A stretch of DNA of 16,222 nt from Bacillota bacterium (GTDB lineage: Bacteria; Bacillota; Sulfobacillia; RBS10-35; JAJYVM01), in the NCBI GenBank assembly GCA_021792015.1, contig JAJYVM010000030.1, forward strand, positions 1 through 16,222. The letters are read 5' to 3'. Positions 7,374 through 14,120 of the stretch are shown here, piece by piece; positions within the stretch are counted from its first letter, which is position 1, and each line of letters starts with the position of its first letter. The position numbers and the translations under genes were made by a program. The notes below the pieces were generated by a model. The model did not search any database. It had not been told where the DNA came from and saw only the letters and a program-made list of their open reading frames with translations.

Positions 7374-7826
7374 CTACGCCTTGAGGAGGCCGCGGTCGCG
7401 CAGCGCCCTGAGGACCTGGGCGTCGAAGCGTCGAAGGCTTCGAAGTCGTCGAGGTGGTCGTGCAGAACGCCCACGACGACCTCGGGATCGACGGTCAGGT
7501 ACTCGTGAACGAGGACGTTGCGGAATCCGGCCATCGCGCGGAACGAACGCGCGAACTCCGTCGTAAGAACCCCCGCCGTGGCCAGCGCGTCGATGACAGC
7601 GGTGTAGTCGTCGGGGACCGGTTGGCCCAAGATCGCGAGGACGTGCGCACCCATGTCCAGGACGCACCTGGCGGCCCGCTAGAGGCCCCGTTCGATGAAC
7701 CACGAGAAACTCGTCCGCCAGATACCGCTCCACGCTGATGGGCTGGTGGCGCCGCAGGCGGGCGATCGTATCCGGCAGGGCGGTATGGCGACTCATGATC
7801 GCGGCCGCCCGCAGTGAGGGTGTCAC
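7374..7826 (-). pseudogene. HepT-like HEPN toxin (DUF86), multiply broken
   Basis: The product is a HepT-type HEPN ribonuclease toxin, readable only by changing frame. The N-terminus (SVERYLADEFL) is in one frame. It continues in a second as WFIERGL, an in-frame TAG at 7681-7679, then RAARCVLDMGAHVLAILG and the catalytic motif RNVLVHEY (R-x4-H-x-Y) within GFRNVLVHEYLTVDPE. The C-terminus (FDAQVLRALRDRGLLKA) is back in the first frame. Three lesions are therefore visible: a shift near 7700-7712, the nonsense codon, and a tandem duplication of 8 bases (GCGTCGAA twice, 7420-7435). Removing one copy restores LDDFEAFDAQVLRAL. The GTG at 7826 overlaps the end of the restored partner gene (GTGA); the ATG at 7796 is an alternative start. 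An intact protein would be about 150 residues and act as an RNase or AMPylation target of its antitoxin. It is very likely non-functional. Confidence 0.85.
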
Positions 7827-8233
7827 CGGCCACGCTCCAGTCGCTCCAGCGCAGCCTCGCGGGCGATGCGACGGAGCGGCGCTGGGTCATAGTACTGGGC
7901 GATCGCGCGCGCAAACCATGACGGCCAGAAAGCCTGGCTCCGCTTCATACAGGCGAACCGCAGCCTGGGCCACGGCGAAGCCGAAGACCGGACTCACGCC
8001 GCGGAGGTCGACGACGTCCACCCTGCGCCGAACGAGCGGCGGCAGGTCGACCATCGCGGTCAGGACCGGCCCGTTCAAGCCGTTGACGGCGTCGGGCGCG
8101 GGCAGGATGCCGATGTCGAGATCGCTCTCGGTCCGGGCCTCACCGCGGGCCACCGACCCGAACACCAAAGCGAGCGTGACATCGCCCCGGGCCACGAAAT
8201 AGTCATGAAGCGCGCCTCAAGCTGGGGATTCAT
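7823..8233 (-). pseudogene. MntA-like minimal nucleotidyltransferase antitoxin, frameshifted
   Basis: This is the nucleotidyltransferase partner of the HepT pseudogene. The central frame encodes ARGDVTLALVFGSVARGEARTESDLDIGILP, the GS-x8-12-D-x-D nucleotidyltransferase signature, and later VDVVDLRGVSP with the third acidic region. The N-terminus MNPQLEAR is in another frame and joins LHDYFVARGDV after a one-base shift near 8207-8216. The C-terminus also changes frame near 7920-7940: the central frame stops early (RDRPVL), while another frame continues as WFARAIAQYYDPAPLRRIAR and ends at TGA 7825-7823, exactly where hepT begins. In intact systems MntA inactivates HepT by adding AMP to its Tyr. 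With two frameshifts here plus three lesions in the toxin, the module is almost certainly dead. Confidence 0.83.
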
Positions 8234-8250
8234 GGCCTCATGGTACAGGG

Positions 8251-8276
8251 ACGGGCGGCCCCGCAGGGCCGCCCGT
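8251..8276 (-). terminator. Perfect 11-bp hairpin downstream of the 3D-domain gene
   Basis: ACGGGCGGCCC and GGGCCGCCCGT form a perfect 11-bp stem around a CGCA loop. It lies 8 bases past the stop of the 3D-domain gene on the minus strand and 18 bases before the MntA start. There is no T-run after it, so it may be a G/C-rich terminator or an mRNA-end stabiliser that partly insulates the toxin-antitoxin genes from readthrough. Confidence 0.6.
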
Positions 8277-8283
8277 CCGGGGG

Positions 8284-9063
8284 CTACTGGATCACCGTCG
8301 CCGTGACGTGCTGGACGCCGAACGCGGAGACCGCCCTGGGGCCGCCATCGATGAAGATGTCGATGCGGTGGCCCTGGATGGCATCGCCCGTGTCCGCCGC
8401 GACGGCGGCAAAACCGCCCTTCGGCAGCAGCGGGCTGCTGTAGCCGCTGATCCAGAGGCGCGTCCCAATGGGGATCACGCGTGGGTCGACGGCGACCATG
8501 CCCGGCGTCAGGGGCTTGCCGAACACGTCGACAGGCCCATAGGGATAGTTGTCCTTGAGCGACGGGCCATAGGCTGTCGCCACAAGGCTGAGCGTCTTCG
8601 CCGCAGGGGCGATGGCCCGCTGCGGGTTCGGCTCGGCCAGCGCCTGCAGCGTCTTCACGTCGACGTTGCCCGTCGGCGCGAGCCCGTCGTTGCGCTGGAA
8701 CGCGCGCACGGCAGCGGCCGTCCGCTGGGTGTAGCTGCCGTTGGTCGCGCCGACGGCGTAACCGTCGCGCGCCAGGGCCTGCTGCATGAGCTTCACGGCG
8801 GGGCCGCCAGCGCCGGGCTGCAGGATCGTCGCGTCCGGGGCACCGGCATCGAGCTGGCCCACCGTCCGCGCGCCCTGCGCATAAATGGCGCTGCGCGTCG
8901 CGCTGTCCATCGTCCCGGTCACGGCCACCGCGTCGCCCTTGGCCCGCAGGTCGGCCTGCACGAGGGCCACGGTGAGCGGCGCCGGGGTCGGTGCCGCCGC
9001 CATTGCCGGAATTTGCGCGCCGAGCAGTGTGGCGATGGCGGCAAAGATCGCAATGGTGCGCAT
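8284..9063 (-). CDS. Secreted peptidoglycan-binding and 3D-domain protein (YuiC/RpfB-type 3D)
   Basis: This 259-residue exported protein has a signal peptide (MRTIAIFAAIATLLGAQIPAMAAA). A PG_binding_1 domain covers about residues 75-130 (GGPAVKLMQQALARDGYAVGATNGSYTQRTAAAVRAFQRNDGLAPTGNV-type repeat). The C-terminal 3D domain (about 158-255) begins ATAYGPS and contains the three Asp-bearing blocks: VDPRVIPIGTRLWI, AADTGDAIQGHRIDIF and the region before it. The 3D domain is a double-psi beta barrel related to MltA lytic transglycosylases, so the protein probably cleaves or remodels peptidoglycan outside the cell. The ATG at 9063 has an AAGGGAG ribosome binding site. The leader resembles a c-di-AMP riboswitch, a regulator known to control wall-remodelling genes of this type. 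It is flanked by a strong hairpin at its end. Confidence 0.92.
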   Translation of the reverse strand: MRTIAIFAAIATLLGAQIPAMAAAPTPAPLTVALVQADLRAKGDAVAVTGTMDSATRSAIYAQGARTVGQLDAGAPDATILQPGAGGPAVKLMQQALARDGYAVGATNGSYTQRTAAAVRAFQRNDGLAPTGNVDVKTLQALAEPNPQRAIAPAAKTLSLVATAYGPSLKDNYPYGPVDVFGKPLTPGMVAVDPRVIPIGTRLWISGYSSPLLPKGGFAAVAADTGDAIQGHRIDIFIDGGPRAVSAFGVQHVTATVIQ

Positions 9064-9072
9064 GATCTTCCA

Positions 9073-9250
9073 CTCCCTTCAGCGCCTGCGGGGTGGAGCG
9101 CATCCACCGCGGCCTCCGCCATCCGTGGCTGCGGTTCGGCGGAAGGTCGCCGTCGCACCATCCGGTGCGATTCACCCCAACGGATCTTGCATCCCCCGCG
9201 CCCCACATCGGGGCTTCGGCTCGGTCATGCCGCTGCATCCCGCAGCACTG
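9073..9250 (-). promoter_or_regulatory. Candidate c-di-AMP (ydaO/yuaA) riboswitch leader
   Basis: The leader of the 3D-domain gene carries the ordered conserved blocks of the ydaO aptamer as I remember them. They are GGGGGA (minus strand, 9197-9192), GGGGTGAATC (9178-9169), a hairpin GCACC-GGAT-GGTGC directly after it (9168-9155), CCGCCGAACCGCAGCCA (about 9142-9126), and CCGCAGGCG followed by GAAGGGAG (9091-9073). Farther 5' lie hairpins GCCCC/GGGGC at 9200-9214 and GCTGC/GCAGC at 9232-9246. The stretch between AGCCA and the last block holds an extra stem of about 30 bases, and several consensus positions differ (for example GGATGC in place of GGAACC). The gene downstream is a classic target class. 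I think this is a divergent member, but no covariance search was possible. Confidence 0.65.
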
Positions 9251-9505
9251 TCGCCGTCCATGGCTCCGTGGTCGAGAACTCTACGCGCGGACGGCGACTT
9301 GGTCACGCCGCCGCGCGCCGGATGCCGGGGCTTCGCCGCATGTGAGCCGCGCCACCCCGCCGCTGGCGCGCAAACGCGCACCGATGCGTCGTGCTGCCGA
9401 CATTTTGAGCCGCTGGGGCGGCCCGCGTTGCGAGTAAAGGAATACCGCCGGCACGTCACGAACCGCAGAGGTCATGCGTCCTGCGCAAAGATTGGAGGAG
9501 TGGCG
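9251..9505. other. Rest of the divergent 3D/binding-protein intergenic region
   Basis: This holds the start of the 3D-gene leader and the control region of the ABC importer operon. I see no clear -35/-10 pair. TTGCGA at 9428-9433 is a possible -35 but has no good partner. A GGAGGAG ribosome binding site at 9494-9500 serves the binding-protein gene. Confidence 0.35.
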
Positions 9506-11092
9506 ATGCGCGTGAAGAGCCGGGCGCCGCTCGCCGTACTGACAGTGGGCGTCCTGCTCGCTGTGGCGGGCTGCGGCGGCGCGAGCACCAGCACCAGCCC
9601 GTCGGCCGCCAGCACGACCAGCTCGTCGGCCGGCTCGTCGTCGAGTGCGGCGGCGAGCAGCAGCAGCACCTCGACGCTGACGATTGCCATCAACCAGGAT
9701 CTTGAGTCGCTGGATCCCCTGCTCTCCGGCGCGTATATCGACCGCGCCGAGCTGTACGGGATCTTCGATCCGCTGGTGGCGGTCACGCCGACCGGGAAGA
9801 TCGTGCCTGATCTGGCCACCTCGTGGACCGTGTCGCCGGACGGGCTGACGTACACCTTCCAGCTGCACCCGAACGTGAAGTTCCAGGACGGCACCGCCTT
9901 CAACGCGCAGGCCGTGGTCTTCAGCATCGAGCGGGCCATGAACGACAAGGCCTCGCCCCGCTACGCCAGCGCCCTGTTCATCAAGAGCGTGAAGGCGACG
10001 GGGCCCCTGACGGTGCAATTCGTCCTGAAGCAGAAGTTCGCGCCATTTCTCTCGCTCTTGGCCGGTCGTCTGGGCATGATTGTCTCGCCGACCGCCGTGA
10101 AGAAGTACGGCAGCAACTTCGCCCAGCATCCGGTGGGCACGGGCGCCTTCCTCTTCAAGAGCTACGTGAAGAACGATCAGGTCGTGCTGGTCAAGAACCC
10201 GAACTACTGGCAGCCTGGGTTGCCCAAGGTTGACAAGGTGGTCTTTAAGATCATCCCCAATGGCAACGCCGCGGTCCTGGATCTGGAGGCCGGGACCGTC
10301 CAGGTGATGGATGGCGCCCCGCCCCAGGACGTGCCCAGCCTGCAGAAAAACCCGAAGGTCGTCGTGAGCATCATGCCGGGCATGGCCTTTGACGGCATCG
10401 ACATGAACCAGACGGCGGCGCCGTTCAACAACATGTACCTCCGTCTGGCGCTGATGAACGCCATCGACCGGGCCACGCTGGTCAACACCGTCTTCGGCAA
10501 GACGGCCCTGCCGGGCGACACCGCGTTCCCGCCCAGCAGCTGGGCCTACGCTCCGCACACCATCCCCGGCGCCAATCTCACCGCCGCCAAGGCCGACCTG
10601 GCCAAGGGCGGCCAGCCCAACGGCTTCACCTTCACGCTGACGATCACGAACACGCCCACCGAGGCAAAGCTGGCTCAGGTGCTGCAGAACATGGTCCAGC
10701 GGGCCGGGATCACCATGAAGATCAAGACGATCGACTCGGCGGCATTCTCGTCGATCGCCGCGAACCGGAACTACCAGGCGCTCACGGACGGCTGGTCGGG
10801 CCGCGTCGACCCGGACCAGAACGCGTACAACTGGTACCACACGGGCGGCGCGTTCAACTTCGGCGGATACAGCAACGCGCAGATGGACAGCCTGCTGCAG
10901 CAGGCCCGCGCCGACCAGTCGCAGGCCACGCGCAAGAAGCTCTATGAGCAGATCGCCACGCTGGCCAACCAGACTGGGGCGTACATCGTCCTCTACTGGC
11001 CGGAGGACATCAAGCTGCTGCTGCCGACCGTCACCGGGTTCGTGCACTACCCCGACGGTGTCTTCCGCATCGACACCATGGGCCTGAAGTAG
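9506..11092 (+). CDS. ABC transporter substrate-binding lipoprotein, family 5 (peptide/nickel type)
   Basis: This 528-residue protein is the extracytoplasmic receptor of a DppA/OppA/NikA-type importer. A lipoprotein signal ends in LAVAGC with the lipidated Cys at residue 23. A low-complexity Ser/Ala/Thr linker of about 30 residues follows. The mature domain then starts TLTIAINQDLESLDPLLSGA, a standard family-5 opening. Later landmarks are LATSWTVSPDGLTYTFQLHPNVKFQDGT, HPVGTGAFLFKSY, NPNYWQPGLPKVDKVVFKI, and a C-terminal lobe ending DGVFRIDTMGLK. The ATG at 9506 is chosen for its GGAGGAG five bases upstream and the signal peptide directly after it; the frame is open much farther upstream but without family sequence. 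Two permease genes follow in the same orientation. Peptides, opines, sugars and metals are all possible ligands, so none is assigned. Confidence 0.95.
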   Translation: MRVKSRAPLAVLTVGVLLAVAGCGGASTSTSPSAASTTSSSAGSSSSAAASSSSTSTLTIAINQDLESLDPLLSGAYIDRAELYGIFDPLVAVTPTGKIVPDLATSWTVSPDGLTYTFQLHPNVKFQDGTAFNAQAVVFSIERAMNDKASPRYASALFIKSVKATGPLTVQFVLKQKFAPFLSLLAGRLGMIVSPTAVKKYGSNFAQHPVGTGAFLFKSYVKNDQVVLVKNPNYWQPGLPKVDKVVFKIIPNGNAAVLDLEAGTVQVMDGAPPQDVPSLQKNPKVVVSIMPGMAFDGIDMNQTAAPFNNMYLRLALMNAIDRATLVNTVFGKTALPGDTAFPPSSWAYAPHTIPGANLTAAKADLAKGGQPNGFTFTLTITNTPTEAKLAQVLQNMVQRAGITMKIKTIDSAAFSSIAANRNYQALTDGWSGRVDPDQNAYNWYHTGGAFNFGGYSNAQMDSLLQQARADQSQATRKKLYEQIATLANQTGAYIVLYWPEDIKLLLPTVTGFVHYPDGVFRIDTMGLK

Positions 11093-11112
11093 CCCAGAGC
11101 GCAGATGTTGTT

Positions 11113-11138
11113 GGGGCCGCGCCGGCTGGCGCGGCCCC
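11113..11138 (+). terminator. Strong hairpin between binding-protein and permease genes
   Basis: GGGGCCGCGCC and GGCGCGGCCCC form a perfect 11-bp stem with a GGCT loop, 20 bases after the binding-protein stop and 6 bases before the permease start. There is no T-run. In many import operons such a hairpin protects the upstream message or attenuates transcription, so that binding protein is made in excess over permeases; that role is inferred here. Confidence 0.65.
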
Positions 11139-11144
11139 ACACGA

Positions 11145-12104
11145 ATGGGTGATGGCGTGTTCGGGCGCTACCTCGTGCGCAGGATCTTCCTCATGGTCCC
11201 CGTCGTGTTCCTCGTCACCGTGATGGTCTTTCTCATGCTGCACCTGATCCCCGGCGACCCGGCCCGGGTGGCGCTCGGCGAGGAGGCGACGCCGAAGGCC
11301 GTGGCGGCGCTGCGGGTGCAGATGGGCCTCAACCTGCCGCTGCCCGCCCAATACCTGCATTGGGTGGGGCAGGTGGTGCAGGGCAATTTCGGCCGCTCGC
11401 TGCTCGATGGGACCTCCGTACTCAAGGACGTCCTGCAGGCGCTGCCGGTCACCTTCGAGATCACGGTGCTGGCCATCCTGACAGCACTGCTCGTCGGGAT
11501 CCCCGTGGGGATCATCGCCGCGCGGCTGCGCGGCTCGCTGGCGGATTGGATCGCGACCATCCTCGCGCTGGCCGCGCTCTCCATCCCGGCCTTTTGGCTC
11601 GGCATCCTCTTCATCCTCTACTTCGCGGTCCGGCTGCACATGTTTCCGGCCGGGGGCTACGTGCCCATCACCAAGAACCTCGGCGCCAACCTGGCCCTGA
11701 TGGTGCTGCCCTCCGTGTCGCTGGGGCTGCGGTCGGCGGCGGTCATCGCCCGCATGCTGCGGGGGTCGCTGCTCGAGGTGCTGGGGGCCGACTTCGTGCG
11801 CACGGCCCGCGCCAAGGGGGTCTCGGAGCGCCGCGCCCTCTGGCGGCACGCGCTCAGGAACGCCCTGCTGCCGGTGGTGACGGTCGGCGGCCTCGAATTC
11901 GCCGGGCTCTTGGGCGGCGTCGTGATCACGGAGCAAATCTTCGGCATCCCCGGCATGGGGCAGCTGCTGGTCAACGCCATCCTGCAGCGCGACATCACGA
12001 CCGTGCAGGGCGAGGTGCTCTTCATCGCGCTGATCGTGCTGATCGTCAACCTGCTCACGGACCTGAGTTACAGCCTGCTGGACCCGCGGATCCAGGTGGC
12101 CTGA
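11145..12104 (+). CDS. ABC transporter permease, DppB/OppB family
   Basis: This 319-residue membrane protein is the first permease of the peptide/nickel-type importer. It opens with the family pattern RYLVRRIFLMVPVVFLVTVMVFLMLHLIPGDPAR, then GLNLPLPAQYLHWVGQVVQGNFGRSL. The ATPase-coupling EAA loop is at about residues 216-245 (DFVRTARAKGVSERRALWRH and ALRNALLPVVTVGG). It ends with the usual IFGIPGMGQLLVNAILQRDI and SYSLLDPRIQVA. About six membrane helices are expected. The ATG at 11145 has no good ribosome binding site; a GTG at 11157 is preceded by GGGTGA and may be the true start. The second permease gene begins 7 bases after the stop. Confidence 0.95.
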   Translation: MGDGVFGRYLVRRIFLMVPVVFLVTVMVFLMLHLIPGDPARVALGEEATPKAVAALRVQMGLNLPLPAQYLHWVGQVVQGNFGRSLLDGTSVLKDVLQALPVTFEITVLAILTALLVGIPVGIIAARLRGSLADWIATILALAALSIPAFWLGILFILYFAVRLHMFPAGGYVPITKNLGANLALMVLPSVSLGLRSAAVIARMLRGSLLEVLGADFVRTARAKGVSERRALWRHALRNALLPVVTVGGLEFAGLLGGVVITEQIFGIPGMGQLLVNAILQRDITTVQGEVLFIALIVLIVNLLTDLSYSLLDPRIQVA

Positions 12105-12111
12105 GGGCGAT

Positions 12112-13014
12112 ATGAGCGCGCAACGGGCTGGCGGAGGGATTGAGGGGGCCGTGGGCGGGGCGGCCGAAGGTCGCAAGCCGCTGGCCTCGGCGGCGCGCCG
12201 CTTTCTGCGCAACCCCCTGGGCATGACCGGTGCCGTCATCGTGCTGGTTCTGATCTTCCTTGCCATCTTCGGGCCGAGCCTGACGACGCAGAACCCCCTG
12301 ACGCAGCATTACCACCTGCTGCTGAAGCCGCCGATGCCGGGCCACCCGCTGGGGACCGACGACCTCGGGCGCGACGAGCTGAGCCGCCTGCTCTACGGCG
12401 CCCGGCTCTCGTTCGGGGTCTCCGTCCTGTCGGTGGGACTGGCGGCGATCATCGGCATGCCGATCGGCATGTTCTCCGGGTACTACCGGGGCTGGCTCGA
12501 TGACATCATCGTCATGCGCATCACGGACGCCCTGCTGGCCTTCCCCTTCCTGATCCTGGCGCTGGCGATGGTGGCGTTCCTCGGGGCCAGCTTCACGAAC
12601 GAGACCATCGCCATCGGGGTCGGCTTTGTGCCGGGGTTCATCCGCCTGGCGCGGGCCCAGGTGCTGACCGAGCGCGAGCGCGAGTACGTGGCGAGCGCCC
12701 GCTCCGCTGGCAGCGGCAACGCGCGCATCCTGTTTCGCCACATCCTGCCCAACGCCATCACGCCGATGCTCATCCAGGCGACCCTGGCGATGTCGGGCGC
12801 GCTGCTGGCCGATGCCGGGCTCTCCTATCTGGGGCTGGGCGTGCCGCCGCCGACGCCATCGTGGGGCACCATGATCAACACGGGGCTGGGCTACCTGCAG
12901 CAGGCGCCGTGGCTCACGTATTTCCCGGGGCTGGCCATCTCCATCGCGGTGCTCGGCTGGAACCTGCTGGGCGACGGCGTCCGCGACGCGCTGGACGTGC
13001 GGCTGCGGCAGTAG
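12112..13014 (+). CDS. ABC transporter permease, DppC/OppC family
   Basis: This 300-residue membrane protein is the second permease of the same importer. A hydrophilic N-terminus of about 35 residues leads into RRFLRNPLGMTGAVIVLVLI and the hallmark HPLGTDDLGRDELSRLLYGARLS-type segment (about residues 79-101). The EAA loop is at about 190-220 (EYVASARSAGSGNARILFRH then ILPNAITPMLI). It ends GLAISIAVLGWNLLGDGVRDALDVRLRQ, typical of the family. The ATG at 12112 follows TGAGGGCGAT at the end of the upstream permease gene. The DppD/DppF-type ATPases normally encoded next are missing; a toxin-antitoxin pair follows instead. The ATPases must be encoded elsewhere if the importer works. Confidence 0.95.
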   Translation: MSAQRAGGGIEGAVGGAAEGRKPLASAARRFLRNPLGMTGAVIVLVLIFLAIFGPSLTTQNPLTQHYHLLLKPPMPGHPLGTDDLGRDELSRLLYGARLSFGVSVLSVGLAAIIGMPIGMFSGYYRGWLDDIIVMRITDALLAFPFLILALAMVAFLGASFTNETIAIGVGFVPGFIRLARAQVLTEREREYVASARSAGSGNARILFRHILPNAITPMLIQATLAMSGALLADAGLSYLGLGVPPPTPSWGTMINTGLGYLQQAPWLTYFPGLAISIAVLGWNLLGDGVRDALDVRLRQ

Positions 13015-13065
13015 GGGATCCGGGCGCCGGACTGCCTTCACGGACGAGCGAAATGCGGCCGCGGG

Positions 13066-13083
13066 GTGTATGCTATCATACAC
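13066..13083. promoter_or_regulatory. Perfect inverted repeat upstream of vapB, probable autoregulatory operator
   Basis: GTGTATG and CATACAC form a perfect 7-bp inverted repeat around CTAT, 17 bases before the antitoxin ATG. A further ACATAC copy of the half-site directly follows. The AT-rich block is unusual in this GC-rich region and contains TATGCT and TATCAT, either of which could be a -10 element. Antitoxins with a ribbon-helix-helix fold usually bind such repeats with their toxin to repress the operon. Binding here is inferred. Confidence 0.7.
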
Positions 13084-13100
13084 ATACGGGAGGCGATTGC

Positions 13101-13361
13101 ATGCGGCGTACGACCGTGGTGGCAGAGGACACCCTGCTGTTGGAAGCCCAGCAGTGCGCGCGCCGGGAGGGGATCTCCCTGTCGGCCCTGTTTGAGGCTG
13201 CGCTTCGCGAATACCTCGCCACGCATGCCCGAAGGTCCGACATCTCGTTCGCCGGCGTCGGCCGGAGTGGGGATCCGCACGCCGCCAACGACGTCGACCG
13301 TGTGCGCGAGGCGGTGGACCCGGCGACCGGGTGGTCGCCGCGGCGGCGGCCTGTAAGTTAG
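13101..13361 (+). CDS. vapB: VapB-like ribbon-helix-helix antitoxin
   Basis: This 86-residue protein looks like a CopG/RHH-type antitoxin. The N-terminus RRTTVVAEDTLLLEAQQCARREG gives the DNA-binding strand and first helix, and ISLSALFEAALREYLATHA the second helix. The C-terminal half (SFAGVGRSGDPHAANDVDRV) is the type of tail that wraps around the toxin. The ATG at 13101 has a GGGAGG ribosome binding site seven bases upstream, itself just after the inverted repeat. The PIN-domain toxin gene starts 2 bases after the TAG, so the two are co-translated. The role as VapC's antitoxin rests mainly on this linkage, since RHH antitoxins share little sequence. Confidence 0.85.
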   Translation: MRRTTVVAEDTLLLEAQQCARREGISLSALFEAALREYLATHARRSDISFAGVGRSGDPHAANDVDRVREAVDPATGWSPRRRPVS

Positions 13362-13363
13362 CC

Positions 13364-13777
13364 GTGCCCGTCCTGGCCGATACGAGCGTGCTGTTCGCTC
13401 TGGCCGACGCGGACAGTCTCGCACATGACACTGTGCGGGCCTGCGTTGCCGGTCTGCGCGAGACAATCGTGCTGCCCGTGACGGTGCTGCCCGAGTTGGA
13501 CTACCTGTTGGCGGCGCGCCTCGGTCTACATGCGGAGATTGCCGTCCTGCGCGGGATCACCGAGGATCCCTTTCGAATCGAGGGTTTGCGTGGGACCGAC
13601 GTCACTCGCTGCATCGAGTTGATTGAGAAATACGGGGACAGCGACATCGGCTTTGTTGACGCGTCGATCGTTGCCTTGGCTGAGCGTCTGGACATTCGCC
13701 GGCTCCTCACCCTGGATCGGCGCCACTTCCCGATGATTCGGCCCCGCCACTGCGCTGCCCTGGAACTTCTGCCGTGA
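13364..13777 (+). CDS. vapC: VapC-like PIN-domain ribonuclease toxin
   Basis: This 137-residue protein is a PIN-domain endoribonuclease. The four acidic positions are visible: Asp in VLADTSVLFAL near the N-terminus, Glu in VLPELDYLL, Asp in DIGFVDASIVALAERL, and Asp in LLTLDRRHF. VapC toxins cut tRNA or rRNA with Mg ions and are held inactive by VapB. The GTG at 13364 starts MPVLADTS, the usual position of the first Asp; a GTG 11 codons upstream (13331) would overlap the antitoxin gene and give an unusual Ala-rich extension. The gene appears intact, unlike the MntA-HepT locus about 5 kb away. The RNA target cannot be predicted. Confidence 0.92.
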   Translation: MPVLADTSVLFALADADSLAHDTVRACVAGLRETIVLPVTVLPELDYLLAARLGLHAEIAVLRGITEDPFRIEGLRGTDVTRCIELIEKYGDSDIGFVDASIVALAERLDIRRLLTLDRRHFPMIRPRHCAALELLP

Positions 13778-14120
13778 GGCTTGGCGCGGCGGTGCTTGGC
13801 GACGGCGTGGCAGGTGCCTGCCTCGCCGCGACACGGCCAGGTGGCGCCAGCCGTAGCCCGTGTCGTCGTGCCACGGCTTTCCCTCCGCGAAGCGGGTGCA
13901 GCGGAACGGCGACAGGTCCATCAGCCGGGGCCGGCCGGTTGTGATCCATTCGGCGAGGCAGCGACCGATGGCCGGGCGCGACCCCCACGGTCGGGGCGTC
14001 GATGCTGCCGGCGGTCGGTGCTGACCGCGGGCCGATCCGGGGCCGCATACCACCCCCAGGACCCGCGAGCCAAGCACGAGGGGGCGACCACCCAACCGGC
14101 CGGCGTGACTCCGCCCGACC
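13778..14120. other. Gene-poor stretch holding an oxidoreductase remnant
   Basis: Between the toxin stop and the end of the YigZ-family gene (opposite strand) there is no intact gene. The only recognisable content is the oxidoreductase remnant at about 13874-14010. The stop of the minus-strand YigZ gene is at 14121. I see no terminator or repeat here that I would call. Confidence 0.5.
13874..14010 (-). pseudogene. C-terminal remnant of an FAD-dependent oxidoreductase (DAO type)
   Basis: The minus strand encodes AIGRCLAEWITTGRPRLMDL followed by SPFRCTRFAEGKPW. This closely follows the C-terminus of DAO-family flavoproteins such as sarcosine or glycine oxidase-like enzymes (pattern APAIGR-x-LAEWI-x-TG-P-x-L-x-PFR-x-RF). 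Just upstream a second frame gives PTVGVAP, which joins it if one base is removed near 13985. No flavin-binding N-terminus is seen anywhere upstream, where the intact YigZ-family gene lies. The fragment is therefore a relic of a gene mostly lost. The match is short, and I judged it by memory of the family. Confidence 0.6.

Noticed and set aside
8885..9505. Upstream extension of the binding-protein frame as an N-terminal domain
   Set aside because: It overlaps the 3D gene and its leader, has no family sequence, and would bury the lipoprotein signal peptide inside the protein.
9281..11140. Long minus-strand open frame (about 619 codons) opposite the binding-protein gene
   Set aside because: It mirrors the codon pattern of the lipoprotein gene, has no family features, and the plus-strand gene is certain.
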